Shown here in pieces: positions 37,435 to 46,535 of a stretch of DNA of 64,000 nucleotides. Source of the stretch: DATCJA01 sp963734635 (GTDB taxonomy: Bacteria > Acidobacteriota > Vicinamibacteria > Vicinamibacterales > UBA2999). The translations under genes and the position numbers were made by a program. Where the stretch lies: assembly GCA_963734635.1 (NCBI GenBank), contig CAVTIA010000002.1:310001-374000 (forward strand). Reading direction: 5' to 3'. How positions within the stretch are numbered: the first letter of the stretch is position 1; each line of letters opens with the position of its first letter. The notes under the pieces were generated by a model. It was not told the DNA's origin, searched no databases, and worked only from the letters and a program-made list of their open reading frames with translations.

Positions 37435-38525
37435 GATCGGTAGAAGGTTCTGATCGTGTCGCAGATCCGCGCCACGTCGTCACGCCTTAACCGGAGCGAA
37501 GACGGGAGCCAGAGCATGCGCGCGGAGATTTCCAGAGCCACGGGGAACGAACCGCCCACACGGAACGCGGGTTCCGCGTGCAGCGCGGGATAGCATGGCC
37601 GCGTGCCGATGCCGGCCTGGCGTAGATGTTCGGCGAGCCTGTCGCGCACGTCTCCTTCGACCAGTACGTCGATGAACCAAGGTGTTACCTGCGCGAGGTC
37701 GGTACGGGGCAGCGAGACATCCGTCAGGTCGTCGAGCAGCTCGCGGTACCACGCGAATAGCTGCCGCTTCTGCTCGATCAGCGTCGGCAGTCGCCGCAGC
37801 TGCTCGATTCCAATCACAGCCTGGAGGTCCGTGAACTTCAAATTCCAGCCGACGCGCGAATAGCGGTCGGACCCGCCTTCGGTGCGTCCAAAGTCTCTCA
37901 GCAGCCGCATCGTCGCATGCGCCTGATCGTCGTTGGTCACGACCGCTCCACCCTGTCCGGTCGTCACGATCTTCTGCGAGCTGAACGACAGACACCCGCA
38001 GTCGCCGAGTGTGCCGAGATGGCGGCCGCCGACATACGACCCGAGGGCCTGCGCGGCGTCTTCAATTACGCGCACGCCCCGCCGCTGCCACCGTGTTACC
38101 ACGTCCGCGAGGTTGCCGGGCGATCTCCCGTTCAGCGACACGAATACGATTGCCCTCGTGCGTGGGGTAATGAGCTCGTCGACTCGAGAGATGTCGAGGC
38201 AGAACGTGTTCGGTTCGATGTCGGCGAAAACAACCTTTCCACCGGCCAGAAGTACGGCGGTTGCCGTTGCGGCCATCGTCAGATCCGGAACGATGACTTC
38301 ATCGTCACGACCGACGCCGCAGGCTGCGAGCGCCAGAAACAGCGCCAGCGTGCCATTCGGGGCGACAGCGCAATGCTGCGCGCCCGTAAAGTCGGCAATG
38401 TGCCGCTCGAAGCGCCGAGTTTGTTCGAACTCGGTGAGCCACCCACCGGAACGCATGTAGGCGTTCACCGCAGAGACATCGGCGTCGGTGACCACCGGTT
38501 CCATCTGCGGAATGAATGCCGTCAT
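37431..38525 (-). CDS. DegT/DnrJ/EryC1/StrS sugar aminotransferase
   Basis: About 364 residues of the PLP fold-I sugar aminotransferase family. The PLP lysine lies in LSFSSQKIVTTGQGGAVVTND (about 185), with IEDAAQALGS upstream and WNLKFTDLQAVIGIEQL downstream. It converts a nucleotide keto sugar to an amino sugar with glutamate. I start at ATG 38525 (MTAFIPQMEPV), which overlaps the epimerase stop, rather than the in-frame upstream start at 38552. Confidence 0.92.
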   Translation of the reverse strand: MTAFIPQMEPVVTDADVSAVNAYMRSGGWLTEFEQTRRFERHIADFTGAQHCAVAPNGTLALFLALAACGVGRDDEVIVPDLTMAATATAVLLAGGKVVFADIEPNTFCLDISRVDELITPRTRAIVFVSLNGRSPGNLADVVTRWQRRGVRVIEDAAQALGSYVGGRHLGTLGDCGCLSFSSQKIVTTGQGGAVVTNDDQAHATMRLLRDFGRTEGGSDRYSRVGWNLKFTDLQAVIGIEQLRRLPTLIEQKRQLFAWYRELLDDLTDVSLPRTDLAQVTPWFIDVLVEGDVRDRLAEHLRQAGIGTRPCYPALHAEPAFRVGGSFPVALEISARMLWLPSSLRLRRDDVARICDTIRTFYRS

Positions 38526-39481
38526 CGCGCGGCCAGTTGCTCCCGATACCATGCAATCGTACGCTGGAGTCCCTCTTCGAGAGACACTTGGGGAACGAAT
38601 CCGAGCAATCGGCTGGAACGCTCGGTCGAGGCGACGCGTGGCGGATCGCCACTTCCACTGGAAGGCTCGAAGGCCACGCGACCTGTGAACCCGGTCAGCC
38701 TCACAATCATTCGGACGAGATCGCCGATTGAGGTTCCGACCCCTGATCCCAGGTTCAGAAATGCGGGTGGCTCAATCCGTTCGGCAGCCGCCAGCAGTCC
38801 CTCAGCGATGTCATCCACGTACAGGAAATCGCGTGTGGTCGAGCCGTCGCCCCAGACCACGAGCTCCTTATCACGGAAGCACTTGGCAATAGTGGCCGGG
38901 ATCACATGTGGGTGCGGCGAATCGAAGTGGTCATCCGGGCCGTACGCGTTGGCCGACAGCAGGGTGACTGCGCCGAACCCGAATTCGCGGTGGTACATCT
39001 CAGCAAGGATGACGAAGTCCCGCTTGGCCATTCCAATCCCGAGGTGACTGTCAGCGACAGGGCCGTCATGCAGCGTATCTTCACGAAGCGGCGATACTGC
39101 ATTGGCCGGATAGGCGAGAAGGTTGCCGAGGGACACGAACTTCCGTACTCCCGCTTCGCGCGCGGCCTCGAGCATATGGAAGTTGATGAGCGAGCACTCG
39201 CGATATTGCGACGCCGGGTGCGCGCGACTGAACGAGATGCCCCCGGTCGGCGCAGCAAGATGAACGACAACGTGGCATCCGCGGACGGCTTCGCGGCAGT
39301 GTTCCAGCACGCGAAGATCACACGTCCGCGATCGAGGAACGACGATGCGCTCGTCAGGCACGCCGCGGCGCCGCAGTGCTCGCCCGACCGCCGAGCCGAT
39401 GAACCCCGCACCGCCCGTCACGAGCACTCGCGCCCCACGCCACAATTCGTCGGCTGTCGATTGCTGACGGCTGCGGTTCAC
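38522..39481 (-). CDS. NAD-dependent epimerase/dehydratase, GDP-fucose-synthase-like, active-site Tyr missing
   Basis: 319 residues of the extended SDR family, with VLVTGGAGFIGSAVGRAL (about 19-36) and a GDP-fucose-synthase-like central part, VTLLSANAYGPDDHFDSPHPHVIPATIAKCF. At the YxxxK position the sequence is IGMAK: Lys153 is present, but Ile149 replaces the catalytic Tyr. The enzyme may use another residue or have lost oxidoreductase activity. It is first in a minus-strand run of six genes. Confidence 0.87.
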   Translation of the reverse strand: MNRSRQQSTADELWRGARVLVTGGAGFIGSAVGRALRRRGVPDERIVVPRSRTCDLRVLEHCREAVRGCHVVVHLAAPTGGISFSRAHPASQYRECSLINFHMLEAAREAGVRKFVSLGNLLAYPANAVSPLREDTLHDGPVADSHLGIGMAKRDFVILAEMYHREFGFGAVTLLSANAYGPDDHFDSPHPHVIPATIAKCFRDKELVVWGDGSTTRDFLYVDDIAEGLLAAAERIEPPAFLNLGSGVGTSIGDLVRMIVRLTGFTGRVAFEPSSGSGDPPRVASTERSSRLLGFVPQVSLEEGLQRTIAWYREQLAAR

Positions 39482-39569
39482 AGGTCGATTCTATTTTGCC
39501 GGGAAATCGGGTCGCGGGTCATTTTTCGAACACACTCCTGTTAGTCTTCTCCTGCACTGACCTCGAGGA
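39482..39569. promoter_or_regulatory. Divergent gap between epimerase and methyltransferase genes
   Basis: 88 non-coding bases between divergent starts must hold promoters for the minus-strand six-gene run and the plus-strand methyltransferase. It is locally AT-richer than its surroundings (CTATTTTGCC, CATTTTTCG). GAGGA lies just before ATG 39570. No exact -10/-35 pair was identified. Confidence 0.35.
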
Positions 39570-40259
39570 ATGACTTCCGTTCCCATTTTCAAGGTGTTGT
39601 ACCGAATTCTCGTGCCCGCGCCGGTGCGGACGTCGCGGACTATGGCACGCCTCAAGGCGCGGCTTCTTCCGCACGATTGGATCTATGACGCCGAATTCTA
39701 CGAGACGAGCGTGGAAGGACCCGCCCGTCGGAGCGCGGCAAGAATCGCCGCGACCATCGTCGCCGATTTCAAGCCGAGGGCCGTTATCGACGTCGGATGC
39801 GGAACCGGCGCGCTCCTGACGGCTCTCGGCGAGAGAGGCTGCCGCATCTGCGGACTCGAGTACGCAGACGCCGCCCTCGCGCACTGTCGCGCAAGGCGTC
39901 TCGACGTCGAGAAGTTCGATCTGGAAAACGACGAGTACCCTGCAAGTCGTCGATTCGGGGTCGCAATCAGCATGGAAGTCGCCGAGCATCTGCCGCGAAA
40001 GGCCGCCGATCGGTACGTCGACCTGCTCACGCGCGTTGCGCCTGTCGTCGTGTTCACTGCGGCCCCCCCAGGTCAGGGCGGTACCGACCACGTCAATGAA
40101 CAGCCGCCTTCCTACTGGATCGCCAAGTTTCGCGACCGTGGCTTCGAGCATGCGCGCGACCAGTCAGGACGCTGGAGCGCCGCGTGGAAGGCTGGGGGCG
40201 ACGTTGAAAGCTGGTATTACGAGAACCTCATGATTTTCCAACGTGCGCCGGAGAGATGA
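39570..40259 (+). CDS. Class I SAM-dependent methyltransferase
   Basis: 229 residues. SAM motif I is VIDVGCGTGALLTALGERG (about 71-89), then GLEYADAALAHCRAR and ISMEVAEHLP. The sequence resembles small methyltransferase-23 proteins of polysaccharide loci. Its last 32 bases overlap the 3' end of the convergent methyltransferase gene, so both ends are coding on both strands. Confidence 0.85.
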   Translation: MTSVPIFKVLYRILVPAPVRTSRTMARLKARLLPHDWIYDAEFYETSVEGPARRSAARIAATIVADFKPRAVIDVGCGTGALLTALGERGCRICGLEYADAALAHCRARRLDVEKFDLENDEYPASRRFGVAISMEVAEHLPRKAADRYVDLLTRVAPVVVFTAAPPGQGGTDHVNEQPPSYWIAKFRDRGFEHARDQSGRWSAAWKAGGDVESWYYENLMIFQRAPER

Positions 40260-40968
40260 ACGGCGGCCGCTTCTCGTAAAGACCGATCACGTGACCACGA
40301 TGATCCTCCTGATGGATCAACCTGAGTCCGTCGCGGCCGTTCAGGAATTTCACCAGCTCGAGACCTCCCTCGACCAGGGCGCGAGGCCACCACGAACCCT
40401 CAACCCGCGGGTCGTGAAATCGCAGCTCGTTGAAGATCAGAAGTCCGCCGGGACGCACCGCGTGCGCGATGTTGGCGCTCACACGCCGCAGGGTTCTCCG
40501 TCCGTGCAAGGTGCCGAGCACGCACATCAGAAACACGACATCGAACGTTCCCTCTATGGCCTCGCGGCTGATGTCGATGCGGCGGACCCAGACGCCCGGG
40601 ACCGCGACTGCGGTCCGCTCGCAGGCGATCGGTGATACATCACACGCAGTGACGGAATTCGAGCGTTCAACCAGCTCACGAGTAAAGAGCCCTTCCGCGC
40701 ATCCGATCTCGAGGACGTCACCCCAGGCCGCCGGCCCGCGAAGCGCGCCGATGGCTGAGAGCACAGCGTGGTATCTCTGTTGTTCGGCATCTGTCTCAAA
40801 GTGCCATTCGCCGTTCAGGATCGCGCGGTCGTTGCTCTGCTGCAGCTCAAGCCACCACCGCTCGTAAGCGACGGAGGACAGGAGTCGGGCATGCCGGTAC
40901 GTCATAGCCAGTCCTGGAACTCGTCGCAGGATGCCTTTGACACGAGAGGCCCCACCCGCTTGGCCCAT
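40228..40968 (-). CDS. SAM-dependent methyltransferase, NodS-like
   Basis: About 246 residues from ATG 40968, which overlaps the upstream TGA by one base. SAM motif I is VLEIGCAEGLFTREL, followed by VTACDVSPIACERTA and FDVVFLMCVLGTLHG. The pattern resembles NodS-type N-methyltransferases, so an amino sugar is a possible substrate (inferred). The longer open frame back to 41175 lies inside the membrane protein gene and is rejected. Confidence 0.83.
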   Translation of the reverse strand: MGQAGGASRVKGILRRVPGLAMTYRHARLLSSVAYERWWLELQQSNDRAILNGEWHFETDAEQQRYHAVLSAIGALRGPAAWGDVLEIGCAEGLFTRELVERSNSVTACDVSPIACERTAVAVPGVWVRRIDISREAIEGTFDVVFLMCVLGTLHGRRTLRRVSANIAHAVRPGGLLIFNELRFHDPRVEGSWWPRALVEGGLELVKFLNGRDGLRLIHQEDHRGHVIGLYEKRPPFISPAHVGKS

Positions 40969-42275
40969 CAATCTGGCCACGCTGTTCTCGTCGACAGCCG
41001 CCTCGAGAGCGCCTGATGCGCGCGCTCGAGCCCGACAGCCGCGTAGAACAGCAGGACGAACTCCACTGGAACGCGATACACGGTGGCGGGATAGTAGGCG
41101 ACATGCACCGCTACGAATGTCACGAGGACGCACCAGAGTACCGCGTCGTCCTTCAACACGCGCCGCCGTCGCCAAATGCCGGCGAGTGCGGCCACGAAGA
41201 CAACGACGTACGAGCTCGAATATGCGATTTCGTCCAGTACCGGTCGCGGCAGACTGTTACTGACCTGAACGGCTCCATCCTCTTCGAGCGTGATCGTCGT
41301 GTCGGCTGTCATGATCCGGGACGGCATCAACCGAGGCCAGAAAAAGTACGCGAGATAACGACACTTCAGCGCCACCGTCTCGAGCGGCCGTGCGCCGATT
41401 TCCTGCCATGCGAGATCCCAGTAGAAAGCGTCGAGCCGCTGTTCGGCCGCTGGCGCCAGCAGTTCGGGCCGCGCGCGTGCCGGAACCGAGTCGGTAAACT
41501 GCATGAGCAGATCGATATTGTGCGCCGGCAGCAAAGCGGCGGCATATCGCGAGTTGCCCATAAAGAATGAGACGCCGCTTCTGGTAGGAGCCATCGCTCC
41601 ATTCAGCAGGTAATTGCGGACCAGCCACGGAGCCGTAACTGCCGTTGTCGTGAGAATCAGCGCCACCGCGATGCGATATCGGCGCGTCAGGATCAGCGTA
41701 ACTGCCGTCAGCGCCAGCGCCGGTGCGACCATCGCGCGAACGAGAATCGCGGCTCCAAGGCAGACTCCTGCGGCTGCCGCTCGACTCGTCGTTTTCGCGG
41801 TGACGAGCAGGTAGCAGAAAGCAACCAGAAAGACAGAAACCACCGAATATTCGTGGAGGAGCACTGCGTGCCGCACGAGCAACGGGTACAGCGCGTACAG
41901 CAGAGCGGCGATCGCGCCGATCTGGCGCCTCGCGGTCAGCGCAGTCGCGAGCAGAAAGAGCAGCGCCGCACCAAGCGAGTCGACGAATACCTGCAACACC
42001 TGGACGACGAGTGGATTGTCGCCTACGACCCACCTCGCCGCGGCAAGGAAGGCCGGGTAGAGGGGCTCGTAGTACGCGGTTTCGACGCCTCCGTACCCGA
42101 AGATCCCCTCGCTCAGCAGATCGTCGGCGATCGTCCAGTGATAGCCCTCGAGCGACGGCGCCATCGTCAGCAGATAGGCAACTCTTGCAACGGCGGCGAC
42201 AGTGAACAGCGCGACGGGAGCGACGACCGGGCGCAGAAAGACAGGCACCATCCCCGGGGCAATTGCGAGCGACAT
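40968..42275 (-). CDS. Membrane glycosyltransferase, family 39-like
   Basis: About 435 residues with 9-11 predicted helices. The first periplasmic loop carries acidic residues in a GT39/ArnT-like context (WTIADDLLSEGIFGYGG, AYYEPLYPAFLAAARWV), the region that binds polyprenyl-phosphate sugar donors. It would transfer a sugar from a lipid-linked donor outside the membrane. ATG 42275 has GAAGG six bases before it; in-frame starts at 42323 and 42332 are possible. Confidence 0.82.
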   Translation of the reverse strand: MSLAIAPGMVPVFLRPVVAPVALFTVAAVARVAYLLTMAPSLEGYHWTIADDLLSEGIFGYGGVETAYYEPLYPAFLAAARWVVGDNPLVVQVLQVFVDSLGAALLFLLATALTARRQIGAIAALLYALYPLLVRHAVLLHEYSVVSVFLVAFCYLLVTAKTTSRAAAAGVCLGAAILVRAMVAPALALTAVTLILTRRYRIAVALILTTTAVTAPWLVRNYLLNGAMAPTRSGVSFFMGNSRYAAALLPAHNIDLLMQFTDSVPARARPELLAPAAEQRLDAFYWDLAWQEIGARPLETVALKCRYLAYFFWPRLMPSRIMTADTTITLEEDGAVQVSNSLPRPVLDEIAYSSSYVVVFVAALAGIWRRRRVLKDDAVLWCVLVTFVAVHVAYYPATVYRVPVEFVLLFYAAVGLERAHQALSRRLSTRTAWPD

Positions 42276-42471
42276 CGAGCCTTCGAGCGATTCTAGACGA
42301 GGGCTGATTCGTCCGGCAGGCATCCGCTGCACTCCCTGGCGGACCGCGAAGTGTTGAGAGGGGACGGCCGATACTTGTACGGGAAGTGTTTTCTATGGCA
42401 GTCGCAATGGAAGGGTGCTATGTACCGCCGCGCATGTCGGGCCGGTTCGTCCGACTCCAGAGGAGGTGCGC
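42276..42471. promoter_or_regulatory. Divergent intergenic region
   Basis: A 196-base gap between divergent genes. A TTGAGAGGGG...TACTTGTACGGG stretch (about 42354-42382) is noted but matches no promoter convincingly. The only clear signal is AGGAGGTG at 42461-42468, the ribosome-binding site of the small protein. Confidence 0.4.
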
Positions 42472-42648
42472 ATGCTCAATCTCCCAAACGCGTGTGTGGT
42501 GCTGGCGGCGCTGGCTTTCGTCGCGGCTGTCGTCACGAACTTCATCGGGGACTATTTCGCCACGGCCGAGGGGTACTCGAGGGCGTCGGCGAATCTCGCG
42601 CTGCTGGCGATTGCGATCGTCCTGTGCTTCCGACATGACCGACGCTAG
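42472..42648 (+). CDS. Small membrane protein, 58 residues
   Basis: A short frame with the strongest ribosome-binding site in the neighbourhood (AGGAGGTG, optimal spacing). The product has two hydrophobic segments (about 5-24 and 38-53) joined by NFIGDYFATAEGYSRASAN and ends in a basic FRHDRR. It precedes the heptose operon on the same strand by 24 bases. No family was recognised. Confidence 0.7.
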   Translation: MLNLPNACVVLAALAFVAAVVTNFIGDYFATAEGYSRASANLALLAIAIVLCFRHDRR

Positions 42649-42672
42649 TCGACGGCCCAGGTAACGCGTTCC

Positions 42673-43645
42673 GTGAGGTACCTCGTAACCGGCGCTGCCG
42701 GCTTCGTCGGCAGTCATCTCACCGACGCGCTGCTCGCCCGCGGACATCGTGTCGTCGGCCTCGACAACCTGTCGACGGGGCAGGAGCGATTTCTCGAAGC
42801 CGCGTGCCAATCGGACCGCTTTACGTTTGTGCGGGGCGACATTCTTGATCCGGATGTGCGGCGCCGGGCGATTGAAGACGTCGACGCTGTCTATCACATG
42901 GCCGCCAACGCCGACGTTCGCGGCAGCTTCGCTTCACCTCGCACCGACCTCGAACAGAACACTCTCGGTACCTTCGAGGTCCTCGAGAGCATGCGCGCGG
43001 CGAGGGTCAAACGCATCGTCTTCGCATCGTCTGCAGCAGCCTTGGGAGAACCGGACGTCTTTCCAACGCCCGAGAACTGCCCGATTCCGGCGCAGACGTC
43101 GTTGTACGGTGCATCGAAAATGGCGGGCGAAGGGTTGCTGGCCGCGTACTGCGAAGGATACGGCTTCGAAGGCCGCAGCTTCCGCTTCGTGTCGCTTCTC
43201 GGCCCGCGGTACGCGCACGGACACGTGTTCGACTTCGTCAAGCAGCTGCTTGCGGATCGTACGCGGCTGCAGATTCTGGGTGATGGCTCGCAGCGCAAGA
43301 GTTATCTTCACGTCGAGGACTGCGTCCGTGCCCTCGTGGACATTTGCGACCACGGGGGCTCGGCCGCCGATGGCGGACGGTACGAGGTCTATCACCTCGG
43401 CGTACCGGCTTTCTGCCTCGTGCGTGAGTCCGCGCAGTGGATTTGCGACGAGATGGGCGTATCTCCGCAGATTCGAGTTCGGCACCGGGAATCGAGGGTG
43501 GATCGGCGACAGCCCGTTCGTCTTCCTCGATGTCCGCAAAGCGATGAGCACCGGTTGGTCGCCGATGCACTCGATCGAAGCGTCGGTGCGCGAGACGGTC
43601 CGATGGCTCCTCGATAACCAGTGGATCTTCGACCGCAGACAATGA
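42673..43645 (+). CDS. NAD-dependent epimerase/dehydratase, one frame break
   Basis: About 323 residues after correction, from GTG 42673. It has YLVTGAAGFVGSHLTDALLARGH, HMAANADVRGS, FASSAAALGEP and an intact TSLYGASKMAGEG (YxxxK), like UDP-glucose 4-epimerase relatives. An extra base at about 43476 moves the C-terminus (GTGNRGWIGDSPFVFLD...RWLLDNQWIFDRRQ) to the next frame. It directly precedes the GDP-heptose genes, where it may modify the heptose or a companion hexose. Confidence 0.88.
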
Positions 43646-45552
43646 CGCCGTTCGAAGTTGCCATTCTGGCCGGGGGGGCCGGCTCTCGACTCAAGTCGCG
43701 GACGGGCCACTTACCGAAGCCGATGGTCCCGATCCTGGGCTCGCCGCTGCTCGAGCACCAATTTGCGCTCTGCCGACAGCATGGTTTTTTCCGGATCCTG
43801 CTGCTGGTCCATCACGCCCACGAGCAAATTCGGGCGCATTTCGGCGACGGCTCCGCGTACGGCGTTTCGCTCGGCTACGCGCTCGAAACGAGGCCCCGAG
43901 GAACCGCAGGCGCACTGCACGACGCTCTGCCGCAATTGCTCGACACCTTCCTCGTGCTTTACGGCGACACCTATATCGACGTGGACCTCCGCCGAATGTG
44001 GGATGCGCACGTGAAGCAAGCGGCCGACGCCACGTTGTTCGTGCACCCGAATGACCACCCGCACGACTCGGACCTGGTCGAGCTCGACGACAGGAGCGTG
44101 GTCACGGCGCTACACCCGTATCCGCACCGCGACGAGTGCCGCGACAATCTGGCGACGGCTGCTCTGTTCGTGATGCAGCGCAGCGGGCTCGACGGGACGA
44201 CGTCCAGCGACACTCCTGCCGATCTCGTAAAGGATGCCTGTCCTTCGATGCTGCGAGCAGGGCGGCGCCTTTACGGCTATGTGTCCCCGGAATACATCAA
44301 GGATGTCGGAACGCCTGAACGGCTGGATCAGGTCGAGCACGACATCATCGCCGGCATCCCGGAACGGCTATCGGGGCGCACGCTGCGTTCTGCGGTCTTT
44401 CTCGATAGGGACGGCACGCTCAACCGCGAGGTCCATTATCTGGATGCGCCCGAGCGGCTCGAGTTGCTCAGCGGCGCTGCCGACGCCGTTCGACGCATTA
44501 ACCGCGCGGGCCGCCTCGCGATCGTGGTCACGAATCAGCCTGCGGTCGCGCGCGGCGATCTGACGCCAGCAGGGCTCGAGCGCATACATCGAAAGCTGAA
44601 CGGAATGCTCGGCCGGCATGGTGCGTATCTGGACGCCATATTCGCGTGCCCGCATCATCCGGACGGCGGATTTTCCGGCGAGGTGCGCGAGCTCAAGAGA
44701 GAGTGCGAGTGTCGCAAGCCTCGAACGGGCCTCATCGACGCAGCTTGTCGCGACCTCGCCATCGACCGCGGCACCTCATGGATGGTCGGCGACACGACCT
44801 CGGATATCGAGGCCGGGCGACGCGCCGGCTTGAGAACCATCCTGCTGCGCACCGGCTACGCCGGCCAGGACGGGAAGTATCTGTTTCGGCCCGACTACGT
44901 CGTGAGCGACCTGGAAGCGGCGGTCGGCTGGATTCTCGACGGCCACTCCCAGATTACCCGCCAGATGGCGCCGATCGCCGCCGCCGCACTCGACGCGCGA
45001 ATCCTGTTGATTGGCGGCCTCGCCAGGTCCGGCAAGAGCTCTGTCGCCCAGGTGCTCAAAGAGAGCGTGCAGGCCTTCGGGCGAACCGCCCATGTCCTGT
45101 CCCTCGACTCCTGGCTGAAGCCGCTGGGCGAAAGAGCCGAAGGAAAAGGTGTGATGGCCCGGTTTGACGTCGACCGGCTGATAACCGCGATCAGCCCACT
45201 GGTCGGTTCCGGTCGTTTTCACTCGATCGAGGTGCCGATCTATGACCGGGCCCGGCGCGCCATGTACGACCGCTGGGCGCAAATCTCGATCGGTCCCGAT
45301 GACCTGATCATCCTCGAAGGCGTGCCTGCGTTGGCTCATCACCACCTTGTAAAGCTGGCAGGCGTTCGCGTCCACGTTGAGATGCAGGAGGCGGAACGGA
45401 TTGCACGCCTTCGCGCCGATTACCGGTGGCGCGGCGAAAGTGATGCCGCGGTCGATGCGCTGATCGCGTCGCGCGCCGCCGACGAGTGCGAACCGGTGCA
45501 GAAGGCTGGCGCCGACGCGGACTTCACCGTGATGGCCTGGACCGCCGGATGA
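43642..45552 (+). CDS. hddC-gmhB: Three-domain heptose enzyme: nucleotidyltransferase, HAD phosphatase, P-loop kinase-like
   Basis: 636 residues. Residues of about 1-230 form a sugar-1-phosphate nucleotidyltransferase (VAILAGGAGSRLKSRTGHLPKPM, LVLYGDTYIDVD), HddC-like. Residues of about 250-430 form a GmhB-type HAD-IIIA phosphatase (FLDRDGTLNREVHYL, VTNQPAVARG, CPHHPDGG plus ECECRKP zinc ligands, MVGDTTSDIEAG). Residues of about 450-636 hold a P-loop domain (LLIGGLARSGKSSVAQVL, DSWLKP, DDLIILEGVPAL) resembling uridine kinase/phosphoribulokinase. The first two catalyse the last steps to GDP-D-glycero-D-manno-heptose; the third is unexplained. It starts on the previous gene's ATGA. Confidence 0.9.
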   Translation: MTPFEVAILAGGAGSRLKSRTGHLPKPMVPILGSPLLEHQFALCRQHGFFRILLLVHHAHEQIRAHFGDGSAYGVSLGYALETRPRGTAGALHDALPQLLDTFLVLYGDTYIDVDLRRMWDAHVKQAADATLFVHPNDHPHDSDLVELDDRSVVTALHPYPHRDECRDNLATAALFVMQRSGLDGTTSSDTPADLVKDACPSMLRAGRRLYGYVSPEYIKDVGTPERLDQVEHDIIAGIPERLSGRTLRSAVFLDRDGTLNREVHYLDAPERLELLSGAADAVRRINRAGRLAIVVTNQPAVARGDLTPAGLERIHRKLNGMLGRHGAYLDAIFACPHHPDGGFSGEVRELKRECECRKPRTGLIDAACRDLAIDRGTSWMVGDTTSDIEAGRRAGLRTILLRTGYAGQDGKYLFRPDYVVSDLEAAVGWILDGHSQITRQMAPIAAAALDARILLIGGLARSGKSSVAQVLKESVQAFGRTAHVLSLDSWLKPLGERAEGKGVMARFDVDRLITAISPLVGSGRFHSIEVPIYDRARRAMYDRWAQISIGPDDLIILEGVPALAHHHLVKLAGVRVHVEMQEAERIARLRADYRWRGESDAAVDALIASRAADECEPVQKAGADADFTVMAWTAG

Positions 45553-46535
45553 TCGTCAGCAAGACTCCGTTCCGAATGAGCTTCGTCGGCGGAGGCAGCG
45601 ACGTGCCGGCGTTCTACCGCGAGGAAACAGGAGCTGTCCTCTCTACGTCGATCGACAAATACATGTACATCGCGGTCAACCGCAAATTTGATGAGCGGCT
45701 CCGCATCAGTTACTCGCGTACCGAAGAAGTGGAAACACCACAGCAGGTGGCGCATCCGCTCGTGCGGCATGCCCTGGAAGTTGCCGGCATCGACGGCGGC
45801 ATCGAGATCACATCGATGGCCGATATTCCGTCCCGTGGAACTGGTCTCGGTTCGTCGAGTGCGTATACGGTCGGCCTGCTCAACGCGCTGTTCGCCTACC
45901 GGAATGAGTACGCCTCGAAAGAGCGGCTGGCTCGCCTTGCGTGCGACATCGAGATCTGCCGCTGCCAGGAGCCGATCGGCAAGCAGGACCAGTATGCTGC
46001 CGCGTACGGCGGCCTGAATCTCATCCGGTTTCATGCGGACGACTCCGTATCGGTCGATCCTGTGATTTGCGAACCGGCGGTCCTCACAGACCTGGAGGCG
46101 TCGACGCTGGTGTTCTACACCGGGCGCGCGCGCAAGGCTTCCGCAGTCCTTACCGAGCAATGCGAGAATATGTCCGTCAACCGGCCTCTGATGCGCCGGA
46201 TGGTGCAGCTCGCGTTCAATCTCAAGAAGGAGCTCGAATCGGGCCAGCTCGAGAGCGTCGGATCGATCCTCAATGAAAACTGGTGCCTCAAACGACAGAT
46301 GGCCGGCGGTGTGTCAGACGCGACGATCGATGAGTGGTACGCAACCGGCCTCGCAAACGGCGCGCGCGGCGGCAAGCTGCTCGGCGCTGGCAACGGCGGC
46401 TTCCTGATGTTCTTTGCACCGCCGGAGCTGCACGTGCGTATCAGTCGGACGCTCCCCGATCTGAAACCGGTGAAATTCCGGTTCGATCGCACCGGCGCAC
46501 AGATCGTTTTCTACCAGCCTGCGGATTCAGCGTGA
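45549..46535 (+). CDS. hddA: D-glycero-D-manno-heptose 7-phosphate kinase
   Basis: 328 residues of the GHMP kinase family, with KTPFRMSFVGGGSDVPAFYREETGAVLSTSIDKYMYIAVN at the N-terminus, the ATP loop GTGLGSSSAYTVGLLNAL (about 98-115) and a C-terminal LLGAGNGGFLMFF. This matches HddA, which makes the alpha-1,7-bisphosphate of the GDP-heptose pathway. ATG 45549 overlaps the fusion gene's TGA; the open frame upstream is a shadow. Confidence 0.93.
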   Translation: MIVSKTPFRMSFVGGGSDVPAFYREETGAVLSTSIDKYMYIAVNRKFDERLRISYSRTEEVETPQQVAHPLVRHALEVAGIDGGIEITSMADIPSRGTGLGSSSAYTVGLLNALFAYRNEYASKERLARLACDIEICRCQEPIGKQDQYAAAYGGLNLIRFHADDSVSVDPVICEPAVLTDLEASTLVFYTGRARKASAVLTEQCENMSVNRPLMRRMVQLAFNLKKELESGQLESVGSILNENWCLKRQMAGGVSDATIDEWYATGLANGARGGKLLGAGNGGFLMFFAPPELHVRISRTLPDLKPVKFRFDRTGAQIVFYQPADSA

